DNA of 64,000 nt from Vicia villosa (taxonomy: Eukaryota > Streptophyta > Magnoliopsida > Fabales > Fabaceae): assembly GCF_029867415.1 (NCBI RefSeq), contig NC_081185.1:43408766-43472765 (forward strand). Reading direction: 5' to 3'. Position 1 is the first letter of the stretch, and each line of letters starts with the position of its first letter. A program made the translations under genes and the position numbers. The notes under the pieces were generated by a model. The model was given only the letters and a program-made list of their open reading frames with translations, did not search any database and was not told the DNA's origin. This document shows, piece by piece, positions 1 to 11,767 of this stretch.

Positions 1-468
1 TTGTCAACTTGGATTTGAAAACCAAATTGTCTGTGTAAGAGGATGAATGAACACCTTCCAAAGAAGGGTGATCTAACAGTTTTGTGAACTATGTAATTAC
101 GATTTGACGGTATTCCTCCATAGTTTGATGCCAAGAATCTTCCACATTTGCAAGCTGCATATTCAGTTGTTTGATCATTTTCAATCCTGCGGTCGGCCAG
201 GTTCAAAGTTATTCTAATTTGGTGAGGAAAGAAATTAAGACTTGGAATTGGAACAGAGTAGAATCGCTGAAGCTGCCCTGAGTTGAGATTAACATTTGGG
301 TCCAAGACCAAACAGAGTGGGGCTTGCAAAGGAGGTGCCAGCTAAAGCTAATTCAGGAATTAATGAGTCCGTCCCACATTAAGGCCTAGGAAATAGATGA
401 AGCTATGCTAACAAGTTTTAGAGGCAAAAAGCTGGCTTCAGTTATGATGATACTCACAATAGTTCATC
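1..468. other. Spacer, no gene recognised
   Basis: No convincing exon, repeat or RNA gene is seen here. The stretch is ordinary AT-rich plant DNA leading into the broken reading frame at 469. It could be intron or upstream sequence of that fragment. Confidence 0.4.
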
Positions 469-1250
469 TTGCAATGGAAGAAAGGTTTGTTTTTATTTTC
501 GTATCAATCTGTTGACACATTAAAGGATATCCATGCTACCAAGGAGCTAAGCAAACATTATGTTGTATTTATTGGAGTTGGAAAGTCTATTAATTTAATT
601 AAGATTGATTGTTGGCTCAAACAATACAATAATAAAGTCATGATAACTGCTTGTAATGCAATTCAATCAGGGGCTATTAAACAATTATGGAAACATGCAA
701 ATAGATTTCAAAGATCTATATTAAAGAAAGGTTATGCCAAAGATCCTTCTGCTGTGGCTAAGGAACCATTTCTAAAGGCCTCTTATAAGAGTTTAGATGT
801 GATTCTAGTTAATAAAGCAGGATGTAGACACAAGTATGAACCTTTGACGGATGTTTTGTCAAAGTATGAATATTTTCTCTGTGATAGCATATGTGAGCTC
901 ATCCAAAGTCTTGAAGACACAGGTACAATTGAGTATAAACCAATCTGTTTGAAAAAGCTAATAACTCTTACTATGGACATCAAGAACAAGAACAGAGGGA
1001 AAGAAATAGCACCAGCTCTATCTGTTATTCATATACACCTTTTCTCAATAAAGGATGCAGTTAATGGTTTATCATGCTTTTTGATATCATAGAAGAGATG
1101 CCAATGGATATGTTGAATGCTTCAAATGCACTTACGCTTCTCTTTCCTCAAGCTGTGGTTGCTGAAGTAGTGGCCTCTCTAAACATAGAAGAAATTCACT
1201 GCATGCTTCTTCCCAATTGCAATGGGAGTAAAACTATGTGGATGAGCTGA
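469..1250 (+). pseudogene. Broken coding fragment, family unknown
   Basis: A reading frame of about 207 codons runs to a stop at 1092 with no ATG at its start (it opens with TTG). Just before that stop, the coding-like text continues in the +1 frame (starting FDIIEEMPMDMLNASNAL) to a TGA at 1248-1250. This is best explained by a frameshift near 1080. The composition (balanced hydrophobic and charged residues, segments such as GYAKDPSAVAKEPFLKASYK) looks like real soluble protein rather than chance. I do not recognise the family. No introns are visible inside, so it may be one large exon or a degraded retrocopy. It lies upstream of the aspartyl-tRNA synthetase remnant on the same strand but shares no sequence with that enzyme's N-terminal domain. 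Confidence 0.5.
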
Positions 1251-1549
1251 CCGTTTGAAATTGCCATGTCGAACTTCTAACAGTGGGATTCTGGTCCTGG
1301 GGGCATGGACATGATTTGCAACTTTTACAATACATGAGGGGGGTTATTCAACACTTAAATACTCCGGTTGTTTGGTGGCCACTGCTTGCCTAATTTCATT
1401 TGATCTCTTGCAAGTTGTTCATGCTATGGTCATGCCACCAATTGGAAGTAAGTGACAAGAAGTATTCAACACACGAGTGTCCTTATCTTAGCCTAGAGGA
1501 CAAGCTATTTTCCTAGCAGACGGTAGTGATAGGAAACTGACTTTGGGCC
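1251..1549. other. Spacer, possibly an LTR-derived flank
   Basis: No gene is seen. The text just before 1550 (ending TTTGGGCC) and just after 2367 (starting ATTGGGCC) reads like one continuous GGGCCTAAGCCCAA-containing sequence split by the hAT-like element. This may be part of an old retrotransposon LTR. Confidence 0.3.
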
Positions 1550-2367
1550 CAGGCCCGGCTTTCTACAGGTGCAACCTGTGCTATAGAACAGGGCCCCAAA
1601 ATTTAAGGGGCCCAATTTTATTTATTATTATTATTAAATAGGAAAATATATAAAGAAAAAGAAAAATAAAATGAGAGAGTGAGAGACGGAACACGAAGGC
1701 CAGGCCTGTATATTAACGCTATAAAACCATAGGCACATATTGATGGTGTTCACGTGATGTTTAACATTTTATTTATGCCTCTAATAAAATTTGTTACATT
1801 TTTCTTTACATCTTTCATAATATATAATGTGGATATTATATTAAAATAGTTAACTTTATACTCTTGAGTCAATGTTATTAATTTATATTTTTGTTTAATT
1901 TAATTTTTTTCTTCAAATTTTTAATTCTTAAGGTTTTATTACTAATTGTCAATGTTCTTTTATTACTAATTCCTTAATATTTTTATTAAATAAAATTGAT
2001 TTTTTTTACTAATATAATAATTTAATATAGGAATATAGTTTCACAACGGGTTGAATGTTTTAAGAAAATATTTAATATATTGACACTGATAGCAGTTGAA
2101 AATAATATTTTAGAAACAATAAAATATGAACAATGAATTTGTTTATATAAATATTTAGAAAAAGACTACTTTTAAATAGTTAAAAAATTTAAGTTGTATG
2201 AAATAATATTATTAGTTTAAATAATATTTTGAGTTTTTATTCATTTATTTAATTAATATATAATTTTATTTTTAATGTGTTATTTTTAATTATTAAAATT
2301 TTGTTTTTTAATTTAAGTTATTTTTAATATTAGAACAGGGCCTCCTGATTTATTGGGTCGGCCCTGA
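1550..2367. mobile_element. Non-autonomous hAT-like element, copy 1
   Basis: The ends are CAGGCCCGGC and GGGTCGGCCCTG, imperfect terminal inverted repeats of the CAGGGCCGGCCC type. The flanks TTTGGGCC (1542-1549) and ATTGGGCC (2368-2375) match 7/8 and look like an aged 8-bp target duplication, as expected for hAT insertions. The interior is extremely AT-rich with no transposase. A subterminal GAACAGGGCC-type motif occurs near both ends (about 1586 and 2334). The 8178-8544 element is related to this one in reverse orientation. Confidence 0.65.
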
Positions 2368-2375
2368 ATTGGGCC

Positions 2376-2743
2376 TAAGCCCAACAATAACCAAGCTGAA
2401 TGGAAGAGTTAGGGAAAGAGCTTCTGATGTGGCGTGGCAGTTGGTTAGGACGGGCAGGGGGCTTATAGGGAGAAAGAGGTGAGAGTCAGAGGCTCATTCT
2501 GAAAAGTTGTTAGTATTCAGGTTGGAGAAAGTATTCTCTGGTTAGGAGCTTAGCTTTGTTTAGGAGTTCTTGAACTCCCCTTTATCTTTTCTTTCACCAT
2601 TGTAATTGTGCTTTGCTGCATTTTCATTCTCAATCCAAACAGATTCTCCATTTTGAATTCACGGGTTGCATTATAATATATATTCATTTTTGTAATATGT
2701 AAGCATATGAGAGGATTTATTGCTTAAAATTACTAATTTGCAG
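2376..2743. other. Possible LTR remnant followed by intron end
   Basis: Text around 2400-2650 resembles the 3' part of a Ty1-copia LTR: it has TTGTAATTG, CATTCTCAATCC and the phrase GAACTCCCC. No partner LTR was found in the window, so this is only a suggestion. The last bases (AATTTGCAG ending at 2743) are a good 3' splice site for the first visible aspartyl-tRNA synthetase exon, so all of this may now lie in an intron. Confidence 0.3.
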
Positions 2744-5700
2744 TTATCGATATCTTGATCTAAGAAGGCCGCAAATGAATTTTAACATATTGCTTCGTCA
2801 TAAAGTGGTTAAACTCATACGAAGATATCTAGAAGATATACATGGTTTTGTGGAGGTACTGTTCATTAGGTTCATCCCTTCCCTTGAGTTATTGAGTCTC
2901 CTGCACACTGTTGTAGTTGGTGTCCTGTGTTGATCTTTACCTTTTTTTGTTCATAAGGTAGATTGAAACTCCAATACTGTCAAGATCCACACCAGAAGGT
3001 GCTCGGGATTATTTAGTGCCATCAAGAGTCCAGGTATTAAACTCTGTTCACCTATTGCGTGAGATTCTAATTTTATTATATTTCTCTAATAATATATTCT
3101 TAGTCTTTCTTTCTCTTTGTTTAGTATGACTTTTAATTACAATAGAGTAAATAAGTCAACACAACAGACTTTGAAAAAATTAGTCTCATCAAATGTTCAA
3201 TCAGGCAATTTAAATTTATCTTTTGCATAATCAGATCAATTAATTATTCAATTAGATTTTTTCAATTTTGAATTTTGGAGTCGACAGGATTTATGATCCC
3301 AGCTTCGAAAGCTATTAGTATTACCTATATACCTCAATGGCATTAATGTAGAGCTTATGCAGGTTTGCATTGTGCATACACCTCAGTAGGCACATCATCG
3401 ACTCTTTTCTTTATACTTGAGCGCAGAAACCATCGTCCTTTGATATTTATCTGTTATGTTTTGACTGTAAAAATGGCTGCAAAAACTTTAGTAATTTCCC
3501 ATAAGTGGGTTATCTGTATTATGCTACAGAATAATTTTATTTTATTGGGATGGTATCTTTGATGAGTGGAGCATTGCTAAGATATAAAGCAATGCAATAT
3601 TTTATAAATATAATTTATGTCATATTTTGTTGATTCATTATCTCATGAATTATGAAGCCAGGAACATTTTATGCCTTGCCTCAAAGCCCTCAGCTATTCA
3701 AACAGATGCTAATGGTCGCTGGTTTTGATAAATATTATCAAGTAGCAAGGTATGATATTCTTTTTATTTTTTGTCTTTCTGTATCTTGGCTTATTTTATG
3801 GAGGATTTGTAAAACTCTTCCCTTTTTCCTTAAAAAAAAGCATTTGTTGCGTGATTTACAATTAAAAGATTATTGATTGTCTGAAGTCACCATGTTTGTT
3901 TTCGGATTGAATGCAATTTACTTTTTTCCAGATGTTTTCGAGATGAAGATTTAAGAGCTGATAGACAACCGAAGTTCATACAATTAGATATGGAAATGGC
4001 TTTTACTCCTTTAGAGGATATGTTGACTCTTAATGAAGAGTTGATCAGAAAGGTTAGTTTATACCATCTATAATCATACTTCTCTAACAGGTTAAATAAA
4101 TTCATGGTATCTTATCAATAAATTAATATTTTTTTTTTAACACTACTAATAGATAAGTTTTTTGGAATGGAAGAATAAAGTGTTTGAAGCAGGTATTGGT
4201 ATTGGCTGAGAAATTATAAAGGATAACTAAAGAAACAGGCACTTTTGGTAAACTAATTATAGAACTATTTTACCTTTTGTGATTAAATTAGGTCAAAAAC
4301 AAATTCTAAGATGACTAATAAGTGATAGTTAACTAAATGGACTAATTGACTAATGGACTTGTCCCATAGAAAACAAAATACAACCTCAGTATGAAGATCT
4401 GCTTGTTAGTTTTGTCCAGGAATATGTTGAACCAACCAACTATTAGCTGCTTGTTTAACACCTTCTATCTGGCAAAGAACAGTCAAGTTACTGGTGTTTA
4501 ATGCGCTAATGAAGAACTGGTTTGATGGCCAGAGCAACAGCACTCTGATTATCACACAAAACAAAACCAGAGGAACTTGAGCAGAGACGTCTAACTCAAA
4601 GCAGGGTTTTTATCCACAACAGTTCTGCAGTAACTAGAGCAAGACTTTGATACCCAGTTTTGTTTCCTACTAGACCTGGCAACTACATTAGCTTTTGAGA
4701 CCACTGTGAGATCAAGTTAGGACCAAGAAAGATGGCAGCAGTGAAGTGGATCTTTTTCCATCTGGATTTGCTGCCCAATCAACATCACAATAGGTTTTCA
4801 GGAAAAGACAAATGTTGAAATAGGAAGATGTTAATGTTGCTAAATCTGTTTGATAAAGATCTTTTTGGATGTGGTTGGTTTTACATAAAGAAAACTATAA
4901 AAATTGAATCATGTATGTTATGGCTATTTTGAAGTTGGATATTGCTTGAGGGAAACAAATATTGTATGGTTATTATGAACTGTTCATCTCCTAGATTATA
5001 ATATACACTAATTACTTGGTGTAAAGATAAGAAGTATTTCTTGCAGGTTTTTCTTGAAATTAAGGGCGTGGAATTACCAAATCCTTTCCCCAGGCTTACT
5101 TATGCTGAAGCAATGAATAGATATGGTTCGGACCGGCCAGATACCAGATTTGATCTTGAATTAAAAGATGTAATGATCTTTATTTCACCTCCTCTTAGTA
5201 CTTTTGTGGTTTCTAGCATATGGTAGTTACTTTGATCTTCTCTTATGTGCTCAATTTTTTTCATTTGATATAGTAGTTTGCTTCAGTCCCTTGTTTGAAA
5301 TCACTGTTACTTTTTGTTTTAGTTTCGTAGTAACTTACCTATACCTGCTTCATCTTGCTGAGATATAACTTCTCATTGTCTGCAGGTATCTGACATTTTC
5401 TCAGGGTCTTCCTTCAAGGTTTTCTCTGATACCTTGGAAAGTGGAGGAGTTGTAAAAGTGCTGTGTGTACCTTCTGGTGCAAAAAAGTACTCAAATTCAA
5501 CTCTTAAGAAAGGTGATATTTACAATGAAGCATTCAAATCTGGTGCAAAGGGTTTACCTTTTCTCAAGATCACAGAGAATGGTAAATAAGGACTTCATAA
5601 TCAATACTTAATTTTATGATATTTTGAGACATGTTTGTTATATTCCATTGTTTATTGTGCAAACCTTTGTTTATAGGGAATATTGAGGGAATTTCTGCTT

Positions 5701-7082
5701 TAATATCAATTATCAAGTATGGATCCTGCAACTAAAGATGATTTGTTAAGGCGATGCTCTGCTGGACCGGGTGATCTGATTTTGTTTGCTGTTGGTCATC
5801 ACGCATCTGTAAATAAAACTCTAGACCGTCTTAGAGTTTATGTGGCAAATGAATTAGGTTTAATCGACCATGTAAGTTGGTGTTTTTTGCTTTTTAAAGG
5901 AAAATAAATGCTGTATATCTTGATGATTCATTTCACTTACACTATCTGGTTATTTTTGTTTGAATTTTAGGGCAGACATTCAATTTTGTGGATTACCGAC
6001 TTTCCAATGTTTGAGTGGAATGATTCAGAGCAGAGGCTCGAGGTCTCTTTTTTTCTTTTAATATAATCCAACAATGTATTTCTCAATGTATAATAACACC
6101 TCTAGCTTGAAAATTTTATGATTGTGATTGCAGTTAATCTTGTTATTATTCTTTTCATTATTTTTAATTACGAGCTAGTGCAGGCTCTTCATCATCCTTT
6201 CACTGCACCAAATCCTGAAGACATGAACAACCTTGCTACTGCTCGTGCGTTGGCATATGACATGGTTTATAATGGGGTGGAGGTAATTGAAATTTAGTTG
6301 AGCTTACTTTTCTCTCTCTTTAAGCTCCGAGGTTGACAATTTCACGACCGATATCTGCATAAATAACTATTATATTTTTGGTCAGATTGGTGGAGGAAGT
6401 TTGAGAATTTATAAACGCGACTTACAACAAAAGGTTTTGGAGATTGTAGGCATCTCAATGGAGCAGGTTAGTAAATGTGATTCCAATCATAGCCTTCTTT
6501 ATCTTCGAATGCACGTGTAGCTCTGGCTGATCAGAATTATGCTTTATAATTTTTTTCAGGCTGAAGCAAAGTTAGGCTATCTTCTTGAAGCGCTTGACAT
6601 GGGGGCTCCCCCACATGGTATGTATATTTGTAAATCTTCTAAAATGGTTTATAGCATTAGATATTTTTATGATAAGACATCAAACATTTAAGATAAACCA
6701 AACTTATTTTGAGACCAGAATTGCAGAAACAAAAAATAGTTCCACAATTTTATAATTTCATCGGAGGCAAAAAACTTGGCGGAGTAGAATGATGCGACAC
6801 TACTCCTCAAATGTTGTCTCATTCGAACACTACTATGAAAAGATGCTGTGCTGTGCACCAATTTCTCAATATGTTTAGTAGCTGATGATTGTTATTATAT
6901 ATGAAACAAATGCAGGAGGCATAGCTTTCGGTTTGGACAGACTGGTTATGTTGCTGGCAGGGGCTAGTTCAATCAGGGATGTCATTGCTTTCCCCAAAAC
7001 AACTACTGCACAGTGTGCCCTGACCAGGTCTCCATCCGAAGTAGATCCGCAACAGCTGAAAGATCTTTCGATTACTACGTAG
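2744..7082 (+). pseudogene. Aspartyl-tRNA synthetase (organellar type), 5'-truncated and frameshifted
   Basis: Exons of a bacterial-type class II aspartate-tRNA ligase, which charges tRNA-Asp in chloroplasts or mitochondria. Exons read as 2744-2855 (RYLDLRR), 2962-3033 ([14 protein letters not shown]), 3658-3749, 3932-4052 ([14 protein letters not shown], class II motif 2), 5047-5169, 5386-5581, 5677-5871 (AVGHHASVNKTLDRLR), 5971-6042, 6184-6282 ([10 protein letters not shown]), 6386-6466, 6560-6617 and 6916-7082 ([16 protein letters not shown], motif 3). Splice sites are GT/AG with consistent phase. Two defects stand out. The N-terminal anticodon-binding domain and transit peptide are not in the window, although a very long first intron could place them outside it. 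In the 5677 exon, a 7-nt insertion (5709-5715, near-copy of the bases before it) shifts the frame before DPATKDDLLRRC. Introns are kept, so this is not a processed copy. A translated product would lack motif 3. Confidence 0.85.
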
Positions 7083-8177
7083 ATCGATATTCAACTCTTC
7101 ATAGTTTCTGTTACTTATACCATTTTTGTACTCTACCAAGGAAAAATTTATGTACACTTAAATAAATCAATATAGGTTACCATGTAAACTTACTTTTTCA
7201 TGTTGTTTATCGCATTTTTTGAGCCAAAGAAAGTCATATTATTTATTCAAACACATAATAAAGCTCAGTGTTTGACACCTTCTCTTTGTTATTTTTGTAT
7301 AGGAGAATAATTGATTACGACAACACAACTTTTCCATGTCATTAGCCATTTCAACTTAACTAGCTATGCCATCTTGTTCTTTATGCTTGTATCTATCAAC
7401 TACTTTTGGCTTGTGTGCAAAATAATATTATTAACAATGAAAGATAAGGAAGTGAAAGTTCACAAATAAAACCAGTTCAACATGATGTTCTACAGTTGAA
7501 AAGTCCAATGAGACTTTGAGGACTTGTCAAAAAATGCTAGTTGAACGTTTCTCATACTCAATATCATTTTTTATTTTACAATTTTTTTCTTTAAATAAAT
7601 CATTTTTAACTTAAATTAATTTTATTTTATAAAGACTTAAATTGTAATATAATATCGGTAAAAATAATTTTACACGGTCACAAATCATATGTAATATTTT
7701 AAAATCAATTGCTTAAAAAAAGTAAAATTTGATTAATAATATAATGTAAATGAATCAAATTAATTTTTCGATGAATTAAATTAGGAGCCTGTTTGTATAG
7801 GCTTTTAAAAGATCATTTTTGCTTTATATATTTAAAAATAATTCTTATGAGAATTTACTCAATAAATTAGAAATTATTTTGAAGCCATTTGTAATAAATC
7901 AAAGAATAAATTTGATATCCAATAATTTAACTATTATAACAAAAGATAGTAGTGAAGGGATGATATATTTAAAATGATTTTTTTTTTTTAAATAAAAAGC
8001 TGTTTAAGATATTTATTTATTTATTTTCAAAATACCATATTTTTTGTAGCAACATACTCTAAATCCTTTTATGAAACCAATTTTTGCAACTGTAGAATGA
8101 AACATACACTGAATTTTATGTTTCAAAGCATACTACTCAGTAACGCCAAAACTATAGAAAAGCAAGGATGTCTTGCA
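7083..8177. other. Intergenic AT-rich spacer
   Basis: This is the 3' flank of the aspartyl-tRNA synthetase remnant followed by very AT-rich DNA. No reading frame, RNA gene or repeat boundary is supported before the hAT-like element. Confidence 0.5.
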
Positions 8178-8544
8178 CAGGGCCGACCCAATCAACACAG
8201 AGGTCCTGTTCTAATTTTTAAAATGGACCCAAATTGAAAAGTATAAATACAATTATAATAATTAAAAAGACACATAAAAAATACAATTATGTATTAGTCA
8301 ATAATATATTAAGTATAATTATTTTGAGTTTGATTTATTGCAATTTCAGTATGTATTGACTCTTTATCATAGCACTTTTTTAATTTATTGGATTTTTATT
8401 ATAAACATTTTATTTATTTCGATTAATATTTATTAAAAAAATTGAACCTTTCAATAATTTGGGGCCTCCCAAAGTTTGGGGCCTCCCAAAGTTTGGGGCC
8501 CTGTGCTGTAGCACTTCCTGCACATGCACAGGGCCGGCCCTGGA
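8178..8544. mobile_element. Non-autonomous hAT-like element, copy 2
   Basis: It begins CAGGGCCGACCC and ends GGGCCGGCCCTG plus two bases; these are inverted repeats matching at 11 of 12 positions. The flanks GTCTTGCA (8170-8177) and CTCTTGCA (8545-8552) match 7/8, an 8-bp target duplication. A 17-bp GGGGCCTCCCAAAGTTT unit is directly repeated near 8461-8494. It resembles the element at 1550-2367 in opposite orientation, so both probably descend from one mobilised family. There is no coding capacity. Confidence 0.7.
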
Positions 8545-8762
8545 CTCTTGCATAGACACAAGTTGGAACACAAAATTTAGACACACCCTCGTAAGGGCTA
8601 TCTTAGCAAACTAATGTTGCCTTAGTGTGTGTAGTACATAGATAATTACCAACATAAACAATTAAATGATTTGTACTAATAAAAGGTAGATGATAGTTAG
8701 AATTTTCACAGACTTTGTATTAGAACTGAGTTGATTCCATTTCACAGACTTAGTGTGTGTAG

Positions 8763-9183
8763 TGATGGGTTTTTTCTCTTTATGTGGAGAGAGAAAGAAG
8801 GAGAAACATTAACATTTATAGAAAATATAATTGATAGTACGTGAGTATTTATTGGTGAACTTATGAAAGAGAAATTTTCTCTTTACATTTTAGCCACCAA
8901 TTTCTTACATGGTTTGGCTATATAAGCTTCCGTTGTGTCATTTCTATAGATATCATAAAGAGTAAAAATCCTTTTGAGACAAATACAAAAGAGAGGTTAT
9001 CCACCATATTTATTGGTGAGAGTTGTAATAATCAGTTTGTATTATTATTCATTTAAACAGAAGCAACTTTTTGATGTGCCATTGTTATTGTTATTATTAG
9101 TACAGTGGGAAAAGTTTGAACAAGGGATAGTTATTTATCTATTAACCTTGTATTAGGTGTGTTTAGTGCTATCTTTCACAACA
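8763..9183 (+). repeat. 5' LTR of the TNT1/Tork element
   Basis: It starts TGATGGG and ends TTCACAACA, aligned end to end with the copy at 13277-13697. It contains the promoter region, including a TATATAAG box near 8920, as expected for transcription from the LTR. Confidence 0.9.
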
Positions 9184-9185
9184 AG

Positions 9186-9197
9186 TGGTATCAGAGC
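9186..9197 (+). promoter_or_regulatory. Primer binding site, initiator Met tRNA
   Basis: TGGTATCAGAGC, the usual complement of the plant initiator tRNA-Met 3' end, sits two bases after the 5' LTR. Confidence 0.9.
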
Positions 9198-9234
9198 TTC
9201 GGCTCACCACACATTTTAACTTCTATTATTAACA

Positions 9235-10323
9235 ATGGACGAGTCAACTTTGACGGGATCATCGACGATAATTAAGTTAACGCCTTTGAATTACTCCATT
9301 TGGAAGCCAAGAATGGAAGATATACTTTATTGCATGGATTTGTATCAACCTTTGCAAGATAAAGGGACGAAGCCAACCGACAAGTCAGATGATGATTGGA
9401 ATGTGATGAATAGGAAAACCGTTGGACAAATTCGACAATGGATAGATCAATGTGTCTTCCATCATGTTGCGCAAGAAACGGTTGCGTACACATTATGGAC
9501 GAAACTAGAAACATTGTACGAGAGAAAAACAACCCAAAATAAAGCTTCTACTATTCGGCGATTGGTGAACCTCAAGTATAGAGAAACCCGGAGTGTTTCC
9601 GAACACTTGAGCGATTTTAAAAGATTGATAAATCAACTCACCAATATGAAGATGGTGCTTGAAGATGAATTGCAAGCATTATTATTATTAAGTTCCTTGC
9701 CAGACAATTGGGACACACTTGTGGTTTCATTGGGTAACTCGGCACCACAAGGTGTTCTAACTTTGGACATAGTAAAAGATAGCATGTTCAATGAAGAATC
9801 CAGACGGAAGGAACAAGGAATGCCGTCAGAGTCTGAGGCGCTTGTCAGAGAGTATCGTGGAAAAAGTATCCACAAGAAGTTCAATAATAGAGACAAGTCA
9901 AGAGGCAAGTCTAGAGACAAGTTCAATGGAAGATCGCAGGCAAGAAAAGACGTTGAATGTTTTTACTGTCACGAGAAAGGTCACATGAAGAGAGAATGTA
10001 GAAAGCTCAAGAGAGAGCAGCAAGAAAATGGTGATGCGAGTAATATAGCCGCTAGCATCTTTCAAGGCAATGAGGTAATATTTGTTTGTGATGATGGTCA
10101 TGTTAATTTGACATCACAAGAAACATGTTGGGTTGTGGATTCCGATGCATCATTCCATGTAATATCGCGGATGGATTTCTTTTCATCTTATACTAGAGGT
10201 GATTTTGGTCATGTGAGGATGGGCAATGATAATACATCCAAAATTATGGGGGAAATGAGATATTTGTCTAGAAACAAACACCGGTTGTTACCTAACATTG
10301 AAAGATGTGAGACATGTCCCTGA
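9235..10323 (+). pseudogene. Copia gag and start of protease
   Basis: The ATG at 9235 opens the gag: an N-terminal retrotransposon gag region (residues about 1-200) and a zinc knuckle CFYCHEKGHMKREC at about residue 240. The protease follows, with WVVDSDASFHV at about residue 300. The usual active site is DSGAS; here the glycine is Asp, which should harm activity. The frame is lost near 10290, and the protease C-terminal text (VRHVPDMRLNLIS) continues in another frame before returning at about 10405. The next piece starts at 10396. Confidence 0.85.
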
Positions 10324-10395
10324 CATGCGTCTCAATCTAATATCCAATGGTCTACTAGACGAAGAAGGCTATACTAGTGTGTTTGGGGACAGAAA

Positions 10396-11395
10396 GTGGA
10401 AGCTAACAGTTCCTTAGTAATAGCCCGAGGCAAGAAAGTAAGCACTCTTTATGTGATTGAAGCCAAAGTCAATAATGAGTGTGTTAATGCTCTCGGAGAA
10501 GACTCCTCAGTCGAGCTATGGCATAAACAGCTCGGACATATGAGTGAGAAGGGACTTCAAATTCTAGCCAGGAGAGGTATTTTGGCAGGTATGAAAGGAT
10601 TGAAAATGCCTCTTAAGCCATGTACGCATTGTTTGGCTGGAAAGCAACATAGAGCTTCATTTCAATATAAGGCCCCGCATAGAAGACCACATGTTTTAGA
10701 TTTGGTACATTCTGATGTTTGTGGTCCAATGACCACTAATACTCTTGGAGGTGCAAGGTATTTTGTTACCTTTATTGATGATCACTCCAGAAAGGTTTGG
10801 GTGTATATGCCCTCAAAAAAAATACCAGGTGTATGTAGTATTCAAACAATTTCACGCTAGCGTTGGGCGAGAAACTGGAAAGAAGTTAAAATGTGTTTGC
10901 CCTGACAATGGAGGAGAATTTATTGGAGATTTCAAACGTTTCTGTATGAGTAATGGAATCCAGCATGAAAGATCAGTTCCGAAGACACCTCAACATAATG
11001 GAGTAGCTGAGAGAATGAACAGAACTATCGTTGAAAGAGTGAGAATAATGTTATCTCATGCTAAGTTACCCAAGAATTTTTGGGGTGAGACTCTGATGAC
11101 TGCAGTTGATTTAATTAACTTATCCCCTTCAGCTCCATTAAATGGTGATGTTCCAAATAGGTTTTGGACAGGTAAATATGTATCCTACAAACATTTGAAG
11201 GTGTTTGGTTGTAGAGCGTCTGTACATGTTCCAAAAGATGAGAGATCAAAACTCGACTCAAAGTCGAAGGAATGCATCTTCTTGGGATATGGAAATGAAG
11301 AATTCGGGTATAGATTATGGGATCCTATAGAGAAGCAAATTATTAAAAGTAGAGATGTTATCTTCTTTGAAGACCAGAATATTGAAGAAGTTTAA
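10396..11395 (+). pseudogene. Copia integrase region, frameshifted
   Basis: This encodes the pre-integrase zinc domain (LWHKQLGHMSEKGLQIL, then CTHCLAGKQHR) and the DDE core: HSDVCGP, the second Asp in CPDNGGEF, and the TPQHNGVAERMNRT region. The frame changes near 10840 (the first part closes at 10860, the second runs from about 10840 to TAA at 11393-11395). The GKR-like C-terminal part ends VFGCRASVHVP. Integrase inserts the cDNA into the genome; this copy is broken. Confidence 0.88.
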
Positions 11396-11767
11396 AAGGG
11401 AGTCAAGCCTGTTATTTCTAGAGAACATCCGAGCAACTTGGATCCAATTCCTCCTCTAGATAATTACAGGGGAGATGAAATAGAAGATATTGGAGATGCA
11501 GAAAATGAACCTCTAATTAATAATGGTCCAAATGAATAAGTAATAGATGGTAATAAAAGTGATGGTGATAATAGAGATATGGTTGAAGACTATGAGGATG
11601 AAGAACAAGTTCCTCAAGTAAGAAGGTCATTTAGGATACCTAAACCGCAAACCAAATATCCTGCAACGGAATTTGTGTTACTCACTAACGGGGGAGAACC
11701 AGAGTCTTACGAAGAAGCTATGATGGATGTCCACAAAGAAGAGTGGTTGAAAGCCATGTAGGAAGAA
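11396..11767 (+). pseudogene. Copia linker with extra stop codons
   Basis: The integrase-to-reverse-transcriptase linker continues in the same frame. After the TAA at 11393-11395 there are further stops at 11537-11539 (TAA) and 11759-11761 (TAG). Acidic linker text (EDYEDEEQVPQ) and RRSFRIPKPQTKYP are typical of TNT1-like elements. Confidence 0.75.

Noticed and set aside
2744..7082. A functional aspartyl-tRNA synthetase gene
   Set aside because: The 7-nt insertion breaks the frame and the 5' part is not seen; a sequencing error or distant first exons would be needed to revive it.
9272..10101. Minus-strand frames over the copia gag
   Set aside because: Shadows of the gag coding sequence.
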